DNA from: Flavobacterium album
Lineage (GTDB): Bacteria > Bacteroidota > Bacteroidia > Flavobacteriales > Flavobacteriaceae
Direction: 5' to 3'
NCBI RefSeq assembly: GCF_003096035.1
Contig: NZ_CP029186.1
Coordinates: 2,431,001-2,495,000 of the forward strand
DNA: 64,000 nt
Below the pieces are notes generated by a model. The model worked only from the letters and a program-made list of their open reading frames with translations. It was not told where the DNA came from and searched no databases. A program made the position numbers and the translations under genes. Positions 50,852 to 62,300 of the stretch are shown in pieces. Every line of letters starts with the position of its first letter. Position 1 is the stretch's first letter.

Positions 50852-52063
50852 ATGTCTGTTTTAAGCGGTAAAAAAGTGCTACTTGGTATATCCGGTGGGA
50901 TTGCCGCATACAAAACAGCGTCGCTTGTAAGGCTATTTATAAAGGCAGGTGCTCATGTACAGGTAGTCATGACACCTGCCTCTAAAGATTTTATTACCCC
51001 CCTCACTTTATCCACACTTTCCAAAAACCCGGTCTATTCCTCATTTTACAATGAAGAGGACGAGAACGCGGTATGGAACAACCATGTGGACCTTGGCCTT
51101 TGGGCCGACCTCTTTATTATTGCCCCGGCTACGGCCAATACCATGTCTAAAATGGTTTCGGGCAATGCTGATAACCTCCTCCTTGCGACTTATCTTTCGG
51201 CCAAATGCCCGGTCTATTTTGCCCCGGCCATGGATTTGGATATGTATAAGCATCCTTCTACCTTAGCAAGCTTTGAAGCCCTGAAAAGCTTTGGGAATAC
51301 CATGATCCCGGCCGAATCAGGAGAACTGGCCAGCGGCCTTTCGGGTGAAGGAAGGATGGCCGAACCGGAAAATATAATTGCCTTTATCGAAAAAGATTTG
51401 GAAGGCAAGTTGCCCCTCCGCGGAAAAAAAATACTCGTAACTGCCGGCCCGACATACGAACCGATAGACCCTGTGCGTTTTATAGGAAACCATTCTACCG
51501 GCAAAATGGGGTTTGACATTGCGAAAACCGCTGCAGAGGAAGGTGCGGAAGTGTTTCTGGTTACCGGGCCAACGCATTTGAAACCCGATAATTCGATTAC
51601 GAAAGTGGTGCACGTTACATCATCGGAAGAGATGTACAATGCCTGCCATGAGTATTTTGATACGGTGGATGCCGCTGTTGCCGCTGCCGCAGTAGCTGAT
51701 TACAGGCCAAAAACAGTAGCCCGGCAGAAGATAAAAAAGAATGAAGGGACGCTGGTGCTGGAATTGGAAAAGACGAAAGACATACTCTCATCACTCGGGG
51801 CAAAGAAAACGACGCAGTTCCTTATAGGCTTTGCGCTGGAGACTGAAAATGAAATTGAGAATGCCAAAGCGAAGATTGCGAAAAAAAACTTAGATTTGAT
51901 TGTTTTAAACTCGCTGAATGATGAAGGGGCGGGATTTGGCAAACCGACTAATAAAGTGACGTTTATTGACAGGGATTTTAATGAGGAGCCGATGGAGCTC
52001 AAGACAAAAGAAGACGTTGCGAAAGACATTATTAATAAAATAAAAAAGCATTACAATGTATAA
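50852..52063 (+). CDS. coaBC: Bifunctional phosphopantothenoylcysteine decarboxylase/synthetase
   Basis: A 403-residue enzyme for two steps of coenzyme A synthesis. The FMN-dependent CoaC half covers about 1-185 (LGISGGIAAYKTASLVR; NNHVDLGLWADLFIIAPATA with the catalytic His; PAMDLDMYKHP). The CoaB half covers about 190-403 (ILVTAGPTYEPIDPVRFIGN; STGKMGFDIA; AAVADYRP), which uses CTP. Its end overlaps the DUF4835 start by 8 bp. pyrG in this window makes the CTP. Confidence 0.95.
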   Translation: MSVLSGKKVLLGISGGIAAYKTASLVRLFIKAGAHVQVVMTPASKDFITPLTLSTLSKNPVYSSFYNEEDENAVWNNHVDLGLWADLFIIAPATANTMSKMVSGNADNLLLATYLSAKCPVYFAPAMDLDMYKHPSTLASFEALKSFGNTMIPAESGELASGLSGEGRMAEPENIIAFIEKDLEGKLPLRGKKILVTAGPTYEPIDPVRFIGNHSTGKMGFDIAKTAAEEGAEVFLVTGPTHLKPDNSITKVVHVTSSEEMYNACHEYFDTVDAAVAAAAVADYRPKTVARQKIKKNEGTLVLELEKTKDILSSLGAKKTTQFLIGFALETENEIENAKAKIAKKNLDLIVLNSLNDEGAGFGKPTNKVTFIDRDFNEEPMELKTKEDVAKDIINKIKKHYNV

Positions 52064-52943
52064 ATGGATAGGGCTGTTGCTTGTGTTTTTCTCCTTCACT
52101 GCAAAAGCGCAGGAGCTGAACTGCAACCTTAAGGTGAATTACCAGATGATTACCGATGCCAACCCGCAGGTATTCAAGACGCTGGAGAGGGCATTGAGCG
52201 ACGTGATGAATAACACCAAGTGGTCAACGCGCAATTTTGCGAGAAGCGAACGCATCGACTGTACGATGGTGTTTACGATAACAGCCTATGATTCGGGTTC
52301 TTTCAGCGCAACTTTGCAAGTACAGTCGTCAAGGCCGGTGTTTAACTCGACTTATTCTTCTCCGGTGTTTAACTTCAATGATAAGGATATCAGTTTCCGT
52401 TATACAGAGGGCGAGAACCTTATTTATAACCCGAACAGCGCAGACTCCAACCTTATGGCGGTCATTTCGTTCTATGCTAATATTATAATAGGGCTTGACG
52501 CGGATACTTTCCAGAAGAACGGCGGTACAAAATACTATGAGGCAGCCCAGAATATGGCCAGCCTTGCGCAGGGCGGCAATTACAAAGGATGGAGCCAGCA
52601 GGAAAGCGGCAACCAGAACAGGTATTTCCTTATAAACAATATCATGTCCAACACCTTTACCCCATTCAGGGAAGCGCTTTATAACTATCACTTTTTGGCA
52701 TTGGATAAAATGGCCGATAACCAGAAAGAAGCCAAGGAAAAAGCGATCGTGGCAATCAAGGAATTGAGCCAGCTGCACAGCGTGCGGCCTAATTCATTGC
52801 TGATGCGCGTATTCTTCGATGCTAAAGCCGATGAGGTAGTCGGGATATTCTCTTCGGGCCCTGCCGTGACCATGACAGGCCTTGTGGAAACGCTCAACAG
52901 GATATCGCCGCTTAACGGCTCAAAATGGAATAATATCAAGTAA
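52056..52943 (+). CDS. DUF4835 family exported protein
   Basis: A 295-residue protein with signal peptide (about 1-18, ending AKAQ). The mature part matches DUF4835: ELNCNLKVNYQMI, CTMVFTITAYDSGSFSATLQ, LMAVISFYANIIIGLDADTF and a C-terminal GPAVTMTGLVETLNRISPLN. It is found between coaBC and recN in most Flavobacteriia. Function is unknown; periplasmic location is likely. Confidence 0.9.
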   Translation: MYKWIGLLLVFFSFTAKAQELNCNLKVNYQMITDANPQVFKTLERALSDVMNNTKWSTRNFARSERIDCTMVFTITAYDSGSFSATLQVQSSRPVFNSTYSSPVFNFNDKDISFRYTEGENLIYNPNSADSNLMAVISFYANIIIGLDADTFQKNGGTKYYEAAQNMASLAQGGNYKGWSQQESGNQNRYFLINNIMSNTFTPFREALYNYHFLALDKMADNQKEAKEKAIVAIKELSQLHSVRPNSLLMRVFFDAKADEVVGIFSSGPAVTMTGLVETLNRISPLNGSKWNNIK

Positions 52944-52963
52944 CAGGAACTCTATATCATATA

Positions 52964-52998
52964 AAGCCCCAAAGTTTGAAAGCTTTGGGGTTTTTATT
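52964..52998 (+). terminator. Terminator of the bamD-DUF4835 operon
   Basis: GCCCCAAAG-TTTGAAAG-CTTTGGGGTTTTT; the loop could also pair in register, giving a strong hairpin with T-run. Confidence 0.88.
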
Positions 52999-53011
52999 TT
53001 TTTCTTATTAC

Positions 53012-53044
53012 AAACCTCAAAGGTTTTTAAAACCTTTGAGGTTT
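53012..53044. repeat. 15-bp perfect inverted repeat overlapping the recN -33 element
   Basis: AAACCTCAAAGGTTT and AAACCTTTGAGGTTT are exact complements around a 3-base loop. The last bases of the right arm are part of TTTG at 53042-53045, the presumed -33 box of recN. Confidence 0.75.
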
Positions 53045-53069
53045 GACAAAACCGAAAATGCTATATTTG
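53042..53069 (+). promoter_or_regulatory. Promoter of recN
   Basis: TTTG (53042-53045), 16-bp spacer, TATATTTG (53062-53069), 19 bp before the ATG at 53089. Confidence 0.65.
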
Positions 53070-53088
53070 TACTGCTATCGCTATACAC

Positions 53089-54741
53089 ATGCTGCAGACT
53101 TTACATATCAAAAACTTTGCTCTGATAGAGCATTTGCATATTGAATTTTCAAATAGCCTTTCTACCATAACAGGGGAAACCGGTGCCGGAAAATCAATAC
53201 TTCTTGGGGCGCTGGGCCTCGTTTTGGGCAACAGGGCCGACCTGACATCGCTTAAAGACAAAGAACAGAAATGCGTGGTAGAAGCCCATTTCAAGATAGG
53301 CGACTACAACCTGCAGGAATTCTTTTCTGAAAATGATATGGATTATGATGATGTTACCATAATCAGGAGGGAAATATTGCCATCGGGCAAATCGCGCGCC
53401 TTTGTGAACGACAGCCCTGTAAACCTCCAGGAATTACAGCAATTGGGTAATTTTCTTATCGATATCCATTCGCAGCAGCAAACCCGCGAACTCAGCGATG
53501 AAGCCTACCAAATGCAGATACTTGATGCCATAGCAGGGAACCGTGACATTCTTGCGGCGTATAAACAACAGCTGTCGGCATACAAGTCGGTGCAGGCGGA
53601 GCTCAGGAAACTGCAGGAGCAAAAAGAAGCTTTGTCTAAAGAACAGGATTATAATGCTTTCCTTTTGCAGGAATTGTTGTCTGCCAATCTGAAATCGGGG
53701 GAGCAGGAAGAGATGGAACAGAAGCTGGAAAAGCTCAGCAATGTAGAATTTATAAAGGAGTCGATCGCAAGAGCTTTGGCTATAGCCAATGAAGAGCAGG
53801 TGGGTGTAGCGCAGAATTTAAAAGAAATAAAGGCATCACTGCAAAAAATAAGCGGGATATCCGGAGAATACAACGCTTTTTACGAAAGGGTATCGAGCCT
53901 GCTCATCGAGTTTGACGACATTGCAGGGGAACTTTCACAGAACTTTGAAAAGTTGTCAGACGATCCCGAAGAGCTGGAGCGTGTCAACCAAAAATTACAG
54001 CTTATTTATTCCCTGCAAAAAAAGCATTCTGTAGCTACAGTAGAAGAACTGCTTGCCATACAGGAAGCCCTCGACGGTAAAGCATTACTGGCCGGTGACA
54101 TTGATTCAGCCATAGAGAAACTCGCAATGGAAAGCGGGAAACATAAAGCACAGGCTGACGATACGGCTGCGTTATTGCACGAGCAGAGGCAGCGCGCCAT
54201 ACCGGTACTTACCGAAAAAGTCACCGCAATATTATCACAGCTCGGGATGCCCAACGCGCGCTTCAATTTTGAAGTTAAGACAGCGGACACCTATTATGCT
54301 AATGGAAAAGACATCATGAGCCTGCTTTTCTCGGCTAACAAAGGTACCGATTTCGGCCTGCTGAAGAAAGTAGCATCAGGTGGTGAGATGTCGCGTATCA
54401 TGCTGGCCGTGAAGGCTGTATTGGCAGAATATTCCAAGCTGCCGACCATTATCTTTGATGAGATCGATACCGGTGTTTCGGGTGAGATTGCCAACAAGAT
54501 GGGCGACATCATGAAAGGCATGAGCAGGGGTATGCAGGTATTTGCGATAACCCATTTGCCACAGATCGCCTCGAAAGGGGAGCAGCATTATAAAGTGTTC
54601 AAGACCACGCAGGGAGAAACTACAGTATCTGAACTGAAGCTGCTTACCAAAGAAGAACGCGTACGGGAGATTGCCGAAATGCTTTCCGGTAAGGATATCT
54701 CCGATTCCGCCTTAAACCACGCGAGGGCATTGCTGAACTAA
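53089..54741 (+). CDS. recN: DNA repair protein RecN
   Basis: A 550-residue SMC-like ATPase that acts in double-strand break repair. Walker A is GETGAGKSILLGALGLVLG (about 29-47); long coiled coils occupy about 150-350; the ABC signature VASGGEMSRIMLAVK (about 427-441) and Walker B IIFDEIDTGVSGEIANK (about 451-467) lie near the end. It has its own promoter just after an inverted repeat. fabV follows after 50 bp. Confidence 0.96.
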   Translation: MLQTLHIKNFALIEHLHIEFSNSLSTITGETGAGKSILLGALGLVLGNRADLTSLKDKEQKCVVEAHFKIGDYNLQEFFSENDMDYDDVTIIRREILPSGKSRAFVNDSPVNLQELQQLGNFLIDIHSQQQTRELSDEAYQMQILDAIAGNRDILAAYKQQLSAYKSVQAELRKLQEQKEALSKEQDYNAFLLQELLSANLKSGEQEEMEQKLEKLSNVEFIKESIARALAIANEEQVGVAQNLKEIKASLQKISGISGEYNAFYERVSSLLIEFDDIAGELSQNFEKLSDDPEELERVNQKLQLIYSLQKKHSVATVEELLAIQEALDGKALLAGDIDSAIEKLAMESGKHKAQADDTAALLHEQRQRAIPVLTEKVTAILSQLGMPNARFNFEVKTADTYYANGKDIMSLLFSANKGTDFGLLKKVASGGEMSRIMLAVKAVLAEYSKLPTIIFDEIDTGVSGEIANKMGDIMKGMSRGMQVFAITHLPQIASKGEQHYKVFKTTQGETTVSELKLLTKEERVREIAEMLSGKDISDSALNHARALLN

Positions 54742-54759
54742 AAAATCAGGCTATATTTG
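54730..54759 (+). promoter_or_regulatory. Promoter of fabV
   Basis: TTG (54730-54732), 19-bp spacer, TATATTTG (54752-54759), 32 bp before the ATG at 54792; the -33 part overlaps the recN coding end. Confidence 0.65.
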
Positions 54760-54791
54760 CTATACTTATCAATAAACTATATTTCAGAGAT

Positions 54792-55982
54792 ATGATCATC
54801 GAACCAAGAATGAGAGGATTTATTTGCCTGACAGCCCACCCGGGCGGCGCAGCGCAAAACGTGAAACAACAGATAGAATATGTAAAATCTAAAGGCCCGA
54901 TAAACGGCGCTAAAAAGGTTTTGGTTATAGGGGCCTCTACTGGCTTCGGGCTTTCATCGAGGATAACAAGCGCTTTCGGTAGTGATGCCGCTACCATAGG
55001 CGTATTTTTTGAAAAACCGCCCGTTGAAGGCAAGACCGCCTCGCCAGGATGGTACAATTCGGCTGCATTTGAGGAAGAAGCGCATAAAGCAGGCCTGTAT
55101 GCAAAGAGCATCAATGGTGACGCTTTCTCTAAAGAAGTGAAGCAGCAAACGATGGATTTGATAAAGGCCGACCTCGGACAAGTGGACCTGGTAATATACA
55201 GCCTGGCTTCGCCGGTGCGCCAGCATCCTGAAACTGGTGTGCTGCACCGCTCGGTACTGAAGCCTATCGGTGGGGTGTTCAGTAACAAGACAGTAGATTT
55301 CCATACCGGTAAAGTATCGGAAGTTACGATCCAGCCCGCTGAAGGCGATGATATAGAGAACACAGTTACCGTAATGGGTGGCGAAGACTGGGCAATGTGG
55401 ATGGATGCATTGAAAGATGCCAACCTTCTTGCCCCGGGCGCTGTTACCGTGGCCTATTCGTATATAGGGCCTGCTTTGACAGAGCCTGTGTACAGGAAAG
55501 GGACTATTGGCCGTGCTAAAGACCACCTGGAAGCAACAGCCTTTGAAATAACAGATAACCTGAAAGATATTGGCGGTAAGGCGTATGTTTCGGTAAACAA
55601 AGCATTGGTTACACAGGCGAGCTCGGCAATTCCCGTGATTCCGTTGTATATCTCGCTGCTTTATAAGATAATGAAGGAGGAAGGCGTGCATGAAGGGACG
55701 ATAGAGCAAATGCAGCGCCTGTATAGTGAAAGGCTGTTTACGGGTGGCGAAGTGCCTGTTGATGAAAAAGGCAGGATACGCATAGACGATTGGGAAATGC
55801 GCGACGACATCCAGGAGAAAGTGGCTGCCCTATGGGAAAAAGCTACCACCGAAAATCTTTCTGAAATAGGCGACCTCGAAGGTTACAGGAAAGACTTTTA
55901 CAACCTTTTTGGATTTGATTATAAAGATGTGGATTATAAAGCTGACACAAACGAGATGGTTGGTGTTGATAGCATAAAATAG
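54792..55982 (+). CDS. fabV: Trans-2-enoyl-ACP/CoA reductase FabV
   Basis: A 396-residue NADH-dependent enoyl reductase for fatty-acid elongation. Cofactor motif IGASTGFGLSSRI is at about residues 46-58. The active-site segment VAYSYIGPALTEPVYRKGTIG carries the Tyr and, nine residues later, the Lys (about 225-240). The length is right for FabV, and FabV enzymes are insensitive to triclosan. A terminator follows. Confidence 0.95.
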   Translation: MIIEPRMRGFICLTAHPGGAAQNVKQQIEYVKSKGPINGAKKVLVIGASTGFGLSSRITSAFGSDAATIGVFFEKPPVEGKTASPGWYNSAAFEEEAHKAGLYAKSINGDAFSKEVKQQTMDLIKADLGQVDLVIYSLASPVRQHPETGVLHRSVLKPIGGVFSNKTVDFHTGKVSEVTIQPAEGDDIENTVTVMGGEDWAMWMDALKDANLLAPGAVTVAYSYIGPALTEPVYRKGTIGRAKDHLEATAFEITDNLKDIGGKAYVSVNKALVTQASSAIPVIPLYISLLYKIMKEEGVHEGTIEQMQRLYSERLFTGGEVPVDEKGRIRIDDWEMRDDIQEKVAALWEKATTENLSEIGDLEGYRKDFYNLFGFDYKDVDYKADTNEMVGVDSIK

Positions 55983-56003
55983 CATATTCATATTGTAAAT
56001 ATA

Positions 56004-56028
56004 AAGCTCCCTATGGGGGCTTTTTTTG
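56004..56028 (+). terminator. Terminator after fabV
   Basis: AAAGCTCCC-TATG-GGGGCTTT followed by TTTTT, 21 bp after the stop. Confidence 0.85.
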
Positions 56029-56348
56029 TTTTATAGGGCTAAAAACATATGATTGTACAGTTAATTTTTAGAAAACGTTAACGCCTTTGGTTATACATTT
56101 AAAATTGGCATATATAATACACTTGGCATAATAATTATGATATTATTGTTTTGACATTAAATGAATTATGTGAAAAAAATGTATTATTCGATTATTTTAT
56201 CTTCTAAAGGCTATATTTTACTTAACTATATTTAGTATTTCAGTTAAATATAACGATATTTTTAAAAAATAGGGGTAAATTGTAACAATGCTGTAAAATT
56301 AAATAGTAATTAATGATATATTTGTATGTTAAAGAAAAATTAAATCTT
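56029..56348. other. Long AT-rich leader before the giant surface-protein gene
   Basis: About 320 bp without any plausible coding frame, of very high AT content. It must hold the promoter of the surface protein. A -7 box TATATTTG (56317-56324) lies 24 bp before the ATG, with no good -33 partner. Confidence 0.5.
56317..56324 (+). promoter_or_regulatory. Candidate -7 box of the giant surface-protein gene
   Basis: TATATTTG, consensus TAnnTTTG, 24 bp before the ATG at 56349. Confidence 0.45.
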
Positions 56349-59300
56349 ATGAACCAAATCTACAATTTCATTAAGGGAATGCTTTCGCTTCCCCGGAAAG
56401 TCAGGGAAGAAGGTGCTTTCACGAGCTTGCCGGAAAGGCAGGGCGGAGGGCTTTTTTCCATGACGGCCTTTGTGGCTGTGGCGGTGCTTTTGTTATTCGG
56501 AAGCGCCAGTTCCTACGCCCAAACGACGTATTATTCAAAGTCTGCAGCTACAGATTTTAATAGTACCGCGAGTTGGGGGACCGGAACAGACGGTACAGGA
56601 GCTGCTCCTGCCGCAATTTCAAACGCTGATAATTTTGTCATCGCTAACAACTCGGCAATGGCACTATCAGGAAATGCGGCTGTACGTCAGCTGACAATCA
56701 ACGCAGGTAGCCTTACTGTGAGCGCCAACACGCTTACCGTAAGCACAGCAACTACGTTTGACAGCAGCTTTACGGTTAACACGGGAGGTACATTCACGAT
56801 AAGTGGTGGTAGCCTTATTGTTAACGGTAACGTACTGTTCAATTCAGGCAGTAATTTTAACCAGTCGGGAGGTATAATATCTGTCGATGGTAATAACGGA
56901 GGCTCTGTTACGGGCAGCGTTGCTACGGGTACGCAAATATTTGCCATTGGTAGTATAGCAACAGGTTATTCTGCCGGGACAGTTTCACTAACAGGCGGAA
57001 AAATAATAATTGTCGATCCGCATGCGGCGGCAGGGACGAACGACTACGCTTTTAACGTGAATGCTTCTTCTACAGCAATGAATATCACGGCTGGTACGGG
57101 ACACACGCTTCAGATAGGTGATGGTGTTTCTACCGATGCGGGTGGTAATGCCACAAACGGTTTCTGGGTATATTTCTGGTATGGCACAGGGGCTTTTAAG
57201 CCGGGTAATTATGTTATCAATTCCGCAGCCGGAACAAACAGGTTTGTATTCCAGCAATACAGGTCTATTGTGGGTGGCGACCTTACGATTACAAAAGGTG
57301 AGTTGGTGCTTTCGAGTACCGGCCCGTATATATTTGCCGGCAACATATCTGTTGATGGCACGCTTACTTCCATATCTCAGGTTATCCTTGGCAACGGTAG
57401 CTATACCGGCGGCACATCTTATTCGGAAACGCCTGCTACAGTGCCTCAAACTGTTTCGGGTACAGGTGTTTTCAGGAACGCATTAACATCCCCTACAGCA
57501 AACTTTGCTACGTTGAGTATTAACAACTCGACAATCGCAGGTGTAACTATTTCCGGCTATAACAACATTGCAAGCCAGCCGGCAAATTCAATGTCTGTTA
57601 GCGGTACATTGGAATTTAAAACGGGCAGGGTTGGTACTACAGGCGGCGCTTCGGTTGTTTTGGGTAATTCATCACCTGCTGCCGGTACGCTCACATACAA
57701 CGCCGGTACTGGATTTAAGACAGGAACAACTTTCGGAAGGTGGTACACTGCTACGGGTACGGGAACTAATTTCGCAGCAGGTTCTGACGCAACTGGTACT
57801 GCATCAAGGTATCCTTTTATAAACTCATTCGGTGTTGACAGGTCGGCCTGGATAGAAAGGACAACCCCATCCGGGGCGGGAGTAGTTGCGATCACTTATA
57901 ATGAGACAGCAGGCGTATCAACCATCGCTGCAACAGACGGAGCAACTGCCGTTGATGTGAAATCGAATGATACATGGGCCGTATCTATGCCTGCAGGTAC
58001 ACCTACGGCAACGTCATTTAAAATACAGCTCCAGGCGCCGACTTTATTTGGCGGCTTGTTGGCGAGTGCCAGTGCAAGGGTAATACAGGGAACAACTTTT
58101 GTAGGTACGCACCAGGCGGGTACTACTACGCCGGGTGCACAAAGGATAGGGCTTACGCAGGCTGAACTTACAGCAGCGCCTTTCAGCATAGCTGCATCTT
58201 CGGCTGATACCCCATTCGTTTCGGTGGCCAGCGGTAACTGGAATGACCCTGCTACATGGAACAAGAACATGGTACCTTCATGTACCGATGTGGTTACGAT
58301 TACAGCCGCTACTTCGGTAACTTCGAATTCAGCCGGTAATGTTGCCAAAAACCTTACCATCAACACCGGTGGTTCGCTTATTGTTGCGTCTGGCGACCTA
58401 ACGATAGGCTGTACCCTGAACAATAACACTTTTGTAAATAACGGCACGCTGACGGTTTCGGGTGGAACATTGAATGTGAATGGAAACATGACACACAGTT
58501 CAGCCTCGATATTTAACCAGAGCGGCGGTAACATCAATGTTGATGGTAATGCCGCAGGCGTTGCTGCAAACTCGGTAGCATCGGGTACTTCAATTGTACA
58601 ATTAAACAGCAACATGATTTTCTGGACAGGTGGTACGCTAACGATAGTAGACCCTCATGCAAACAGTACTGCTTCGAATGTTTTAGCATATAATAATGCT
58701 TCGAACGTGAACGTAACGGCAGGGCATACGCTTCGTTTCGGGAACGGCCTTTCAACCGATGCGGGCGGAAACGCAACTAACGGATTCCGCATTGCTGCAA
58801 ACGCAGGATCGGGAAGGATCTCGTTTAATAATTTTGTTATCGATGCGCTTGCTGGTACCAACCGCTATGTAACCACAGCTTCTGCTTTTGGTATTAACGG
58901 CGACCTGACAATCAATGCTAACAGCGAATTCAGGCAGGGCAGCACAACTTATGTTGCAGGCAATATCTATAACAACGGGTCGTATGTAAATACATCGACA
59001 TTGTATTTTGGTAAGTTTATTGACGGTACCGCAGGGCCTGCTGTAAATGCGCAAATGCTTACCGGCCTTGGTACATTTACAAATGCTGCTACAGGATCTA
59101 CAGCGAATGTTACATCTCTTACGGTAAACAATACAAGTGTTGGCGGCGTTACGATCTCGTCACCAATCTCAGTAAGCGGCACGCTTACGCTGACAGCCGG
59201 AAAAGTGAACACCTCGCTTACCAGCCAGCTTACTTTAGGTACTGCAACGGCTGCGGGTACTTTAACAGGAGGCAGTGATACGGCTTATATCAACGGGCCT

Positions 59301-62300
59301 TTTGCAAGGACTATCGCTTCGGGCAATGCCAATACAAACTATATCCTTTTCCCTGTAGGAAAAACAACGTATGCCCCAATATGGCTTGCACCGGCAACAA
59401 CTTCGGTGTCAGTTATGAAAGCCGAGGCATTTGATGTAAACGCAGGTACACCGGATACAGGCATCGCGAACCTTTCTGCTACAAGAAGGTGGGAGGCGCC
59501 TTTGCTTTCCGGAACAATGACAAGCCTTAACGTGAGGATGAGCAATGCTGTCTTCACTACGGATAACATTCCTGTAATGGCTCCGTCAGCGGCGGGTGCA
59601 TATGCCGGTTCTTTCGGAAGCCCGGCTACTTATGTTGCAGGCCCTCCTGCAACCATACAGTCAAATAACGCAGTTGCTGCAGCTGCCTACACAGGATTCC
59701 TTTCGTTTGCAACGCTAAGCCCTTGTACAGGCGTACCGGCTCCGGGCAATACCATCGCTTCACAAAATGCGATCTGCTTAGGTTCATCGGTTGCTTTATC
59801 GGTACAGAATGCGGTTGCCGGTTCGGGAGTAACTTACCAGTGGCAAAGCTCGCCGGATAATATTACTTACACAGATATTTCTTCGGCAACAGGAACTACT
59901 TATACTGCGACTCCGGCACAGCCAACTTATTACAGGCTTAATGTAACCTGCGCTTCCGGCCCTTCGACAGGATCTTCTACACCGGTGCAGATAACATTTG
60001 CAAACAACATTACCTCGGTAACGCCTGCTGCACGATGCGGCGAAGGTACAGTATCGTTAGCAGCTGAGGCAAATTCCGGCGCAACCGTTAAATGGTATGC
60101 TGCTGCTACCGGAGGCGCTCCTGTGGGAACAGGTTCTCCTTTCGTAACACCTTCGATTAACGCTACTACTACTTACTATGCTGCAGCGCTTACTGCAACT
60201 ACAGGTACAACAGTAATCGGTACGGCGAGTACACTGACAGGCGATACAGAGCAGCCGACAGCTTTCAATAACCGTTGGCCGAGCTACAAGCAGCAGATCA
60301 TATACAGTGCTTCTGAATTATCGGCAGCGGGTCTTGTAGCAGGAAACATTACATCGTTGGCATTTAATGTGGCTACTTTAGGAAGTGCTGCTACAAATCC
60401 TAACTTTACCGTTAAGATAGGCACTACTGCCGGTACGTCATTTGCTAATACGACTTACCTTACGCCGACATTTACAACGGTATTCGGTCCTGCAACTTAT
60501 ACGCACACTGCTACAGGCTGGCAGACTATAAACTTTACCACGCCATATTCGTGGGATGGTACTTCGAACATCGTGCTTGAATTTACAATGAGCGGTGCAG
60601 ACCTTAGTAATAATACCCAGACGTATTATACCGATACTACTGTTAATACCGTAAACTGGATATATAGCAATAATACTTCTACTACAGGTACGCTGTCTTC
60701 AAAAAGGCCTAACATTACTTTTGGCGGACAGGTGGGATGCCTCTCAGGAAGGGTTCCGGTTGTAGCGACTGTGGTTACTCCTCCAACATTTACCCTGAGC
60801 GCTGCGACTGCTGCAATTTGCAACGGACAATCTGTAACAGTAACCGCTACTGCAGGTGCTGCTGATTTTGATACTTATGTGTGGACACCTTCAACAGGCG
60901 TAACAGGCAATGCAACAACGGGATGGACATTCACCCCGACTGCAACAACCACCTATACGCTAAATGCTTCGCAATCTACAGGCGGGATGTGTGCTACAAG
61001 CAGAACAGTTACCATTACGGTTAATGCGCTTCCGGGTGTAATATCGGTAACGCCGCCTGCCGGCCCTGTGTGTACTAACACCATAGTTCCGCTAACGGCT
61101 GCAGGTGCCTCGGTTTCAGCTACAGCGACCATTGGTACAGCTACAACCCAAACTGGAGATACAGAAGAACTCACTTCATTCAATAACAGAAGGGTAACTT
61201 ACAAGAGCCAAACCATATATACGGCTGCCGAATTAACTGCGGGCGGCCTTCAGGCAGGGAATTTAGTGTCTATAGCCTATAATATCTCATCAATAGGTAC
61301 AGCGGCTACAAATCCTAACTATACTGTAAAAATTGGTACTACAGCGCTTACAGCATTCCCGGATACTTCATATTTGAGCGAAGCTTCGTTTACAACTGTA
61401 TACGGCCCGGTTAACCAAACCCACGCTGTTGGCCTGAATACCATTACATTCTCTACGCCCTACCTTTGGGACGGAGTATCGAATATTGTAATTTCTGTTT
61501 CAATGTCAGGGGCCGACGGCTTGTATAATGCCCAAACGTATTATACCGATCTTGGCGCCAATACTACGCTGTATAATTATAACGACCTTACCGCGACTGC
61601 AGGTACAATTTCTACAAAGAGGTTTAATGTGCTTATTGCACAATCATTTTCAAATCCTGTAACATGGTCTCCGGTAACCAACCTCTATACAGATGCTGCG
61701 GCTTCAGTGCCTTACGTTGCGGGAAGCAATGCATCGGTTGTTTATGTTAAATCTGCAACACCTGTAGCCACTACTTATACAGCAACTGCAACAAATGCAT
61801 CAAACTGTACAAGGACTGCAACTGCGGAAGTAAATACAGTAAACTGCGATATCGACTGGGCTAATGTTCAGTGGCCTGCGAGTGGTACCATAACTACATG
61901 TGAGGACTTTACGATATATGCGCAGGTGTACAAAGCCGGTGTTACCGAAGCTGCCGGACAGGGAGCTAACATCACAGCGTGGATAGGTATTTCCACTACA
62001 AATACAGATCCTTCGACATGGGCTGAATCAAGCTGGCACCTTGCAACATTTAATCTTCAGGTGGGTAATAATGACGAATATATGTATACTGTTTCAGGCC
62101 TGCCTGCCGGTACGTACTACTATGCAAGCCGATTCAGGTTCCTGACCGGTTCCAATTACTACGGAGGCTATGTAGGCGGACAATGGGATGGCACTACAAA
62201 CGTAAGCGGTACACTGACTGTTAATGGTACAGCTGCCCCAACAGCAGCAGCTACGCAGACATTCTGTAACGCAGGCACGGTTGCCGGGCTTGCAGCTACA

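Noticed and set aside
54954..55709. Open frame of 251 codons antisense to fabV
   Set aside because: No domain or start context; fabV on the other strand is complete and conserved.
57557..58615. Minus-strand frames inside the giant adhesin
   Set aside because: They mirror the low-complexity Thr/Ala/Gly coding of the plus strand and have no starts or motifs of their own.
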